Origin: an uncultured Flavobacterium sp.
GTDB lineage: Bacteria > Bacteroidota > Bacteroidia > Flavobacteriales > Flavobacteriaceae
Direction: 5' to 3'
DNA length: 64,000 nt
NCBI RefSeq assembly: GCF_946478785.1
Contig: NZ_CAMLDD010000017.1
Coordinates: 49,467 to 113,466, forward strand
The translations under genes were made by a program, and so were the position numbers. Positions within the stretch are counted from its first letter, which is position 1, and every line of letters starts with the position of its first letter. Shown piece after piece: positions 63,953-64,000 of the stretch. The notes under the pieces are model-generated. The model saw only the letters and a list, made by a program, of their open reading frames with translations, had not been told where the DNA came from and searched no databases.

Positions 63953-64000
63953 TGCCCCCAAAAAGTTAGACACTATTTGGGGGCATTTTTATGGAAAGAA
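63953..64000 (+). mobile_element. Left end of a probable IS3-type insertion sequence (truncated by the window)
   Basis: TGCCCCCA...TGGGGGCA (63953-63985) is a hairpin enclosing GTTAGACACTA, followed by five T and an ATG at 63991 (ATGGAAAGAA, Met-Glu-Arg). IS3-family elements of the IS150 type often begin with such a GTTAGACA-containing end, a read-in-blocking terminator and then orfA. Only the first codons of the putative orfA are in view. Confidence 0.5.

Overview
The window looks like a chromosomal segment of a Flavobacterium-type Bacteroidota. The DNA is AT-rich. Several genes have the Bacteroidota -7 promoter box TAnnTTTG. There are two SusC/SusD pairs, three periplasmic-propeller sensor/AraC regulators and type IX secretion (T9SS) C-terminal domains. 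No rRNA, tRNA or CRISPR was seen.

Region 1 (1-8,000) is housekeeping: a truncated GNAT acetyltransferase, menD (menaquinone), a CvfB-like S1 RNA-binding protein, an LpxL/HtrB-like acyltransferase, a rhomboid protease, a SIMPL-domain protein, a small unknown protein, a DUF417 membrane protein and an AraC regulator.

Region 2 (8,100-50,460) is a large polysaccharide utilisation locus. The minus-strand half holds a GH31, a hybrid two-component regulator (HTCS), mannonate dehydratase uxuA with an SDR oxidoreductase, and a second HTCS. A divergent LacI-type regulator sits beside the SDR gene. The plus-strand half holds a GH5-like lipoprotein, GH43, GH31, GH92 and GH43, then SusC, SusD and a SusE-like protein. 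It continues with a GH76 carrying crystallin-like and ricin modules, two paralogous GH43-ricin proteins, a GH31 with PA14, and a Gfo/Idh/MocA oxidoreductase. GH76 plus GH92 point to an alpha-mannan backbone with alpha-mannosyl branches, as in fungal wall glycans. The four GH43 and three GH31 enzymes imply further furanose, pentose or glucose decorations. An element of about 110 bp is conserved upstream of both the GH5-like gene and susC and probably marks a shared regulator.

Region 3 (50,700-62,430) is the most unusual part. An HTCS-like regulator has lost every recognisable phosphorelay residue (His to Ala in the H-box, Asp to Tyr in the receiver). It is followed by a perfect 14-bp direct repeat with 22-bp spacing, then SusC/SusD, a purple-acid-phosphatase-like enzyme, and a phosphodiesterase-like/alkaline phosphatase fusion. 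I infer an outer-membrane uptake system dedicated to organophosphate or phosphorylated glycans.

Region 4 (62,430-64,000) has an intergenic hairpin repeat, a 51-residue membrane peptide, a PRC-barrel protein and what appears to be the left end of an IS3-type insertion sequence. A solo copy of that end lies at about 48,900.
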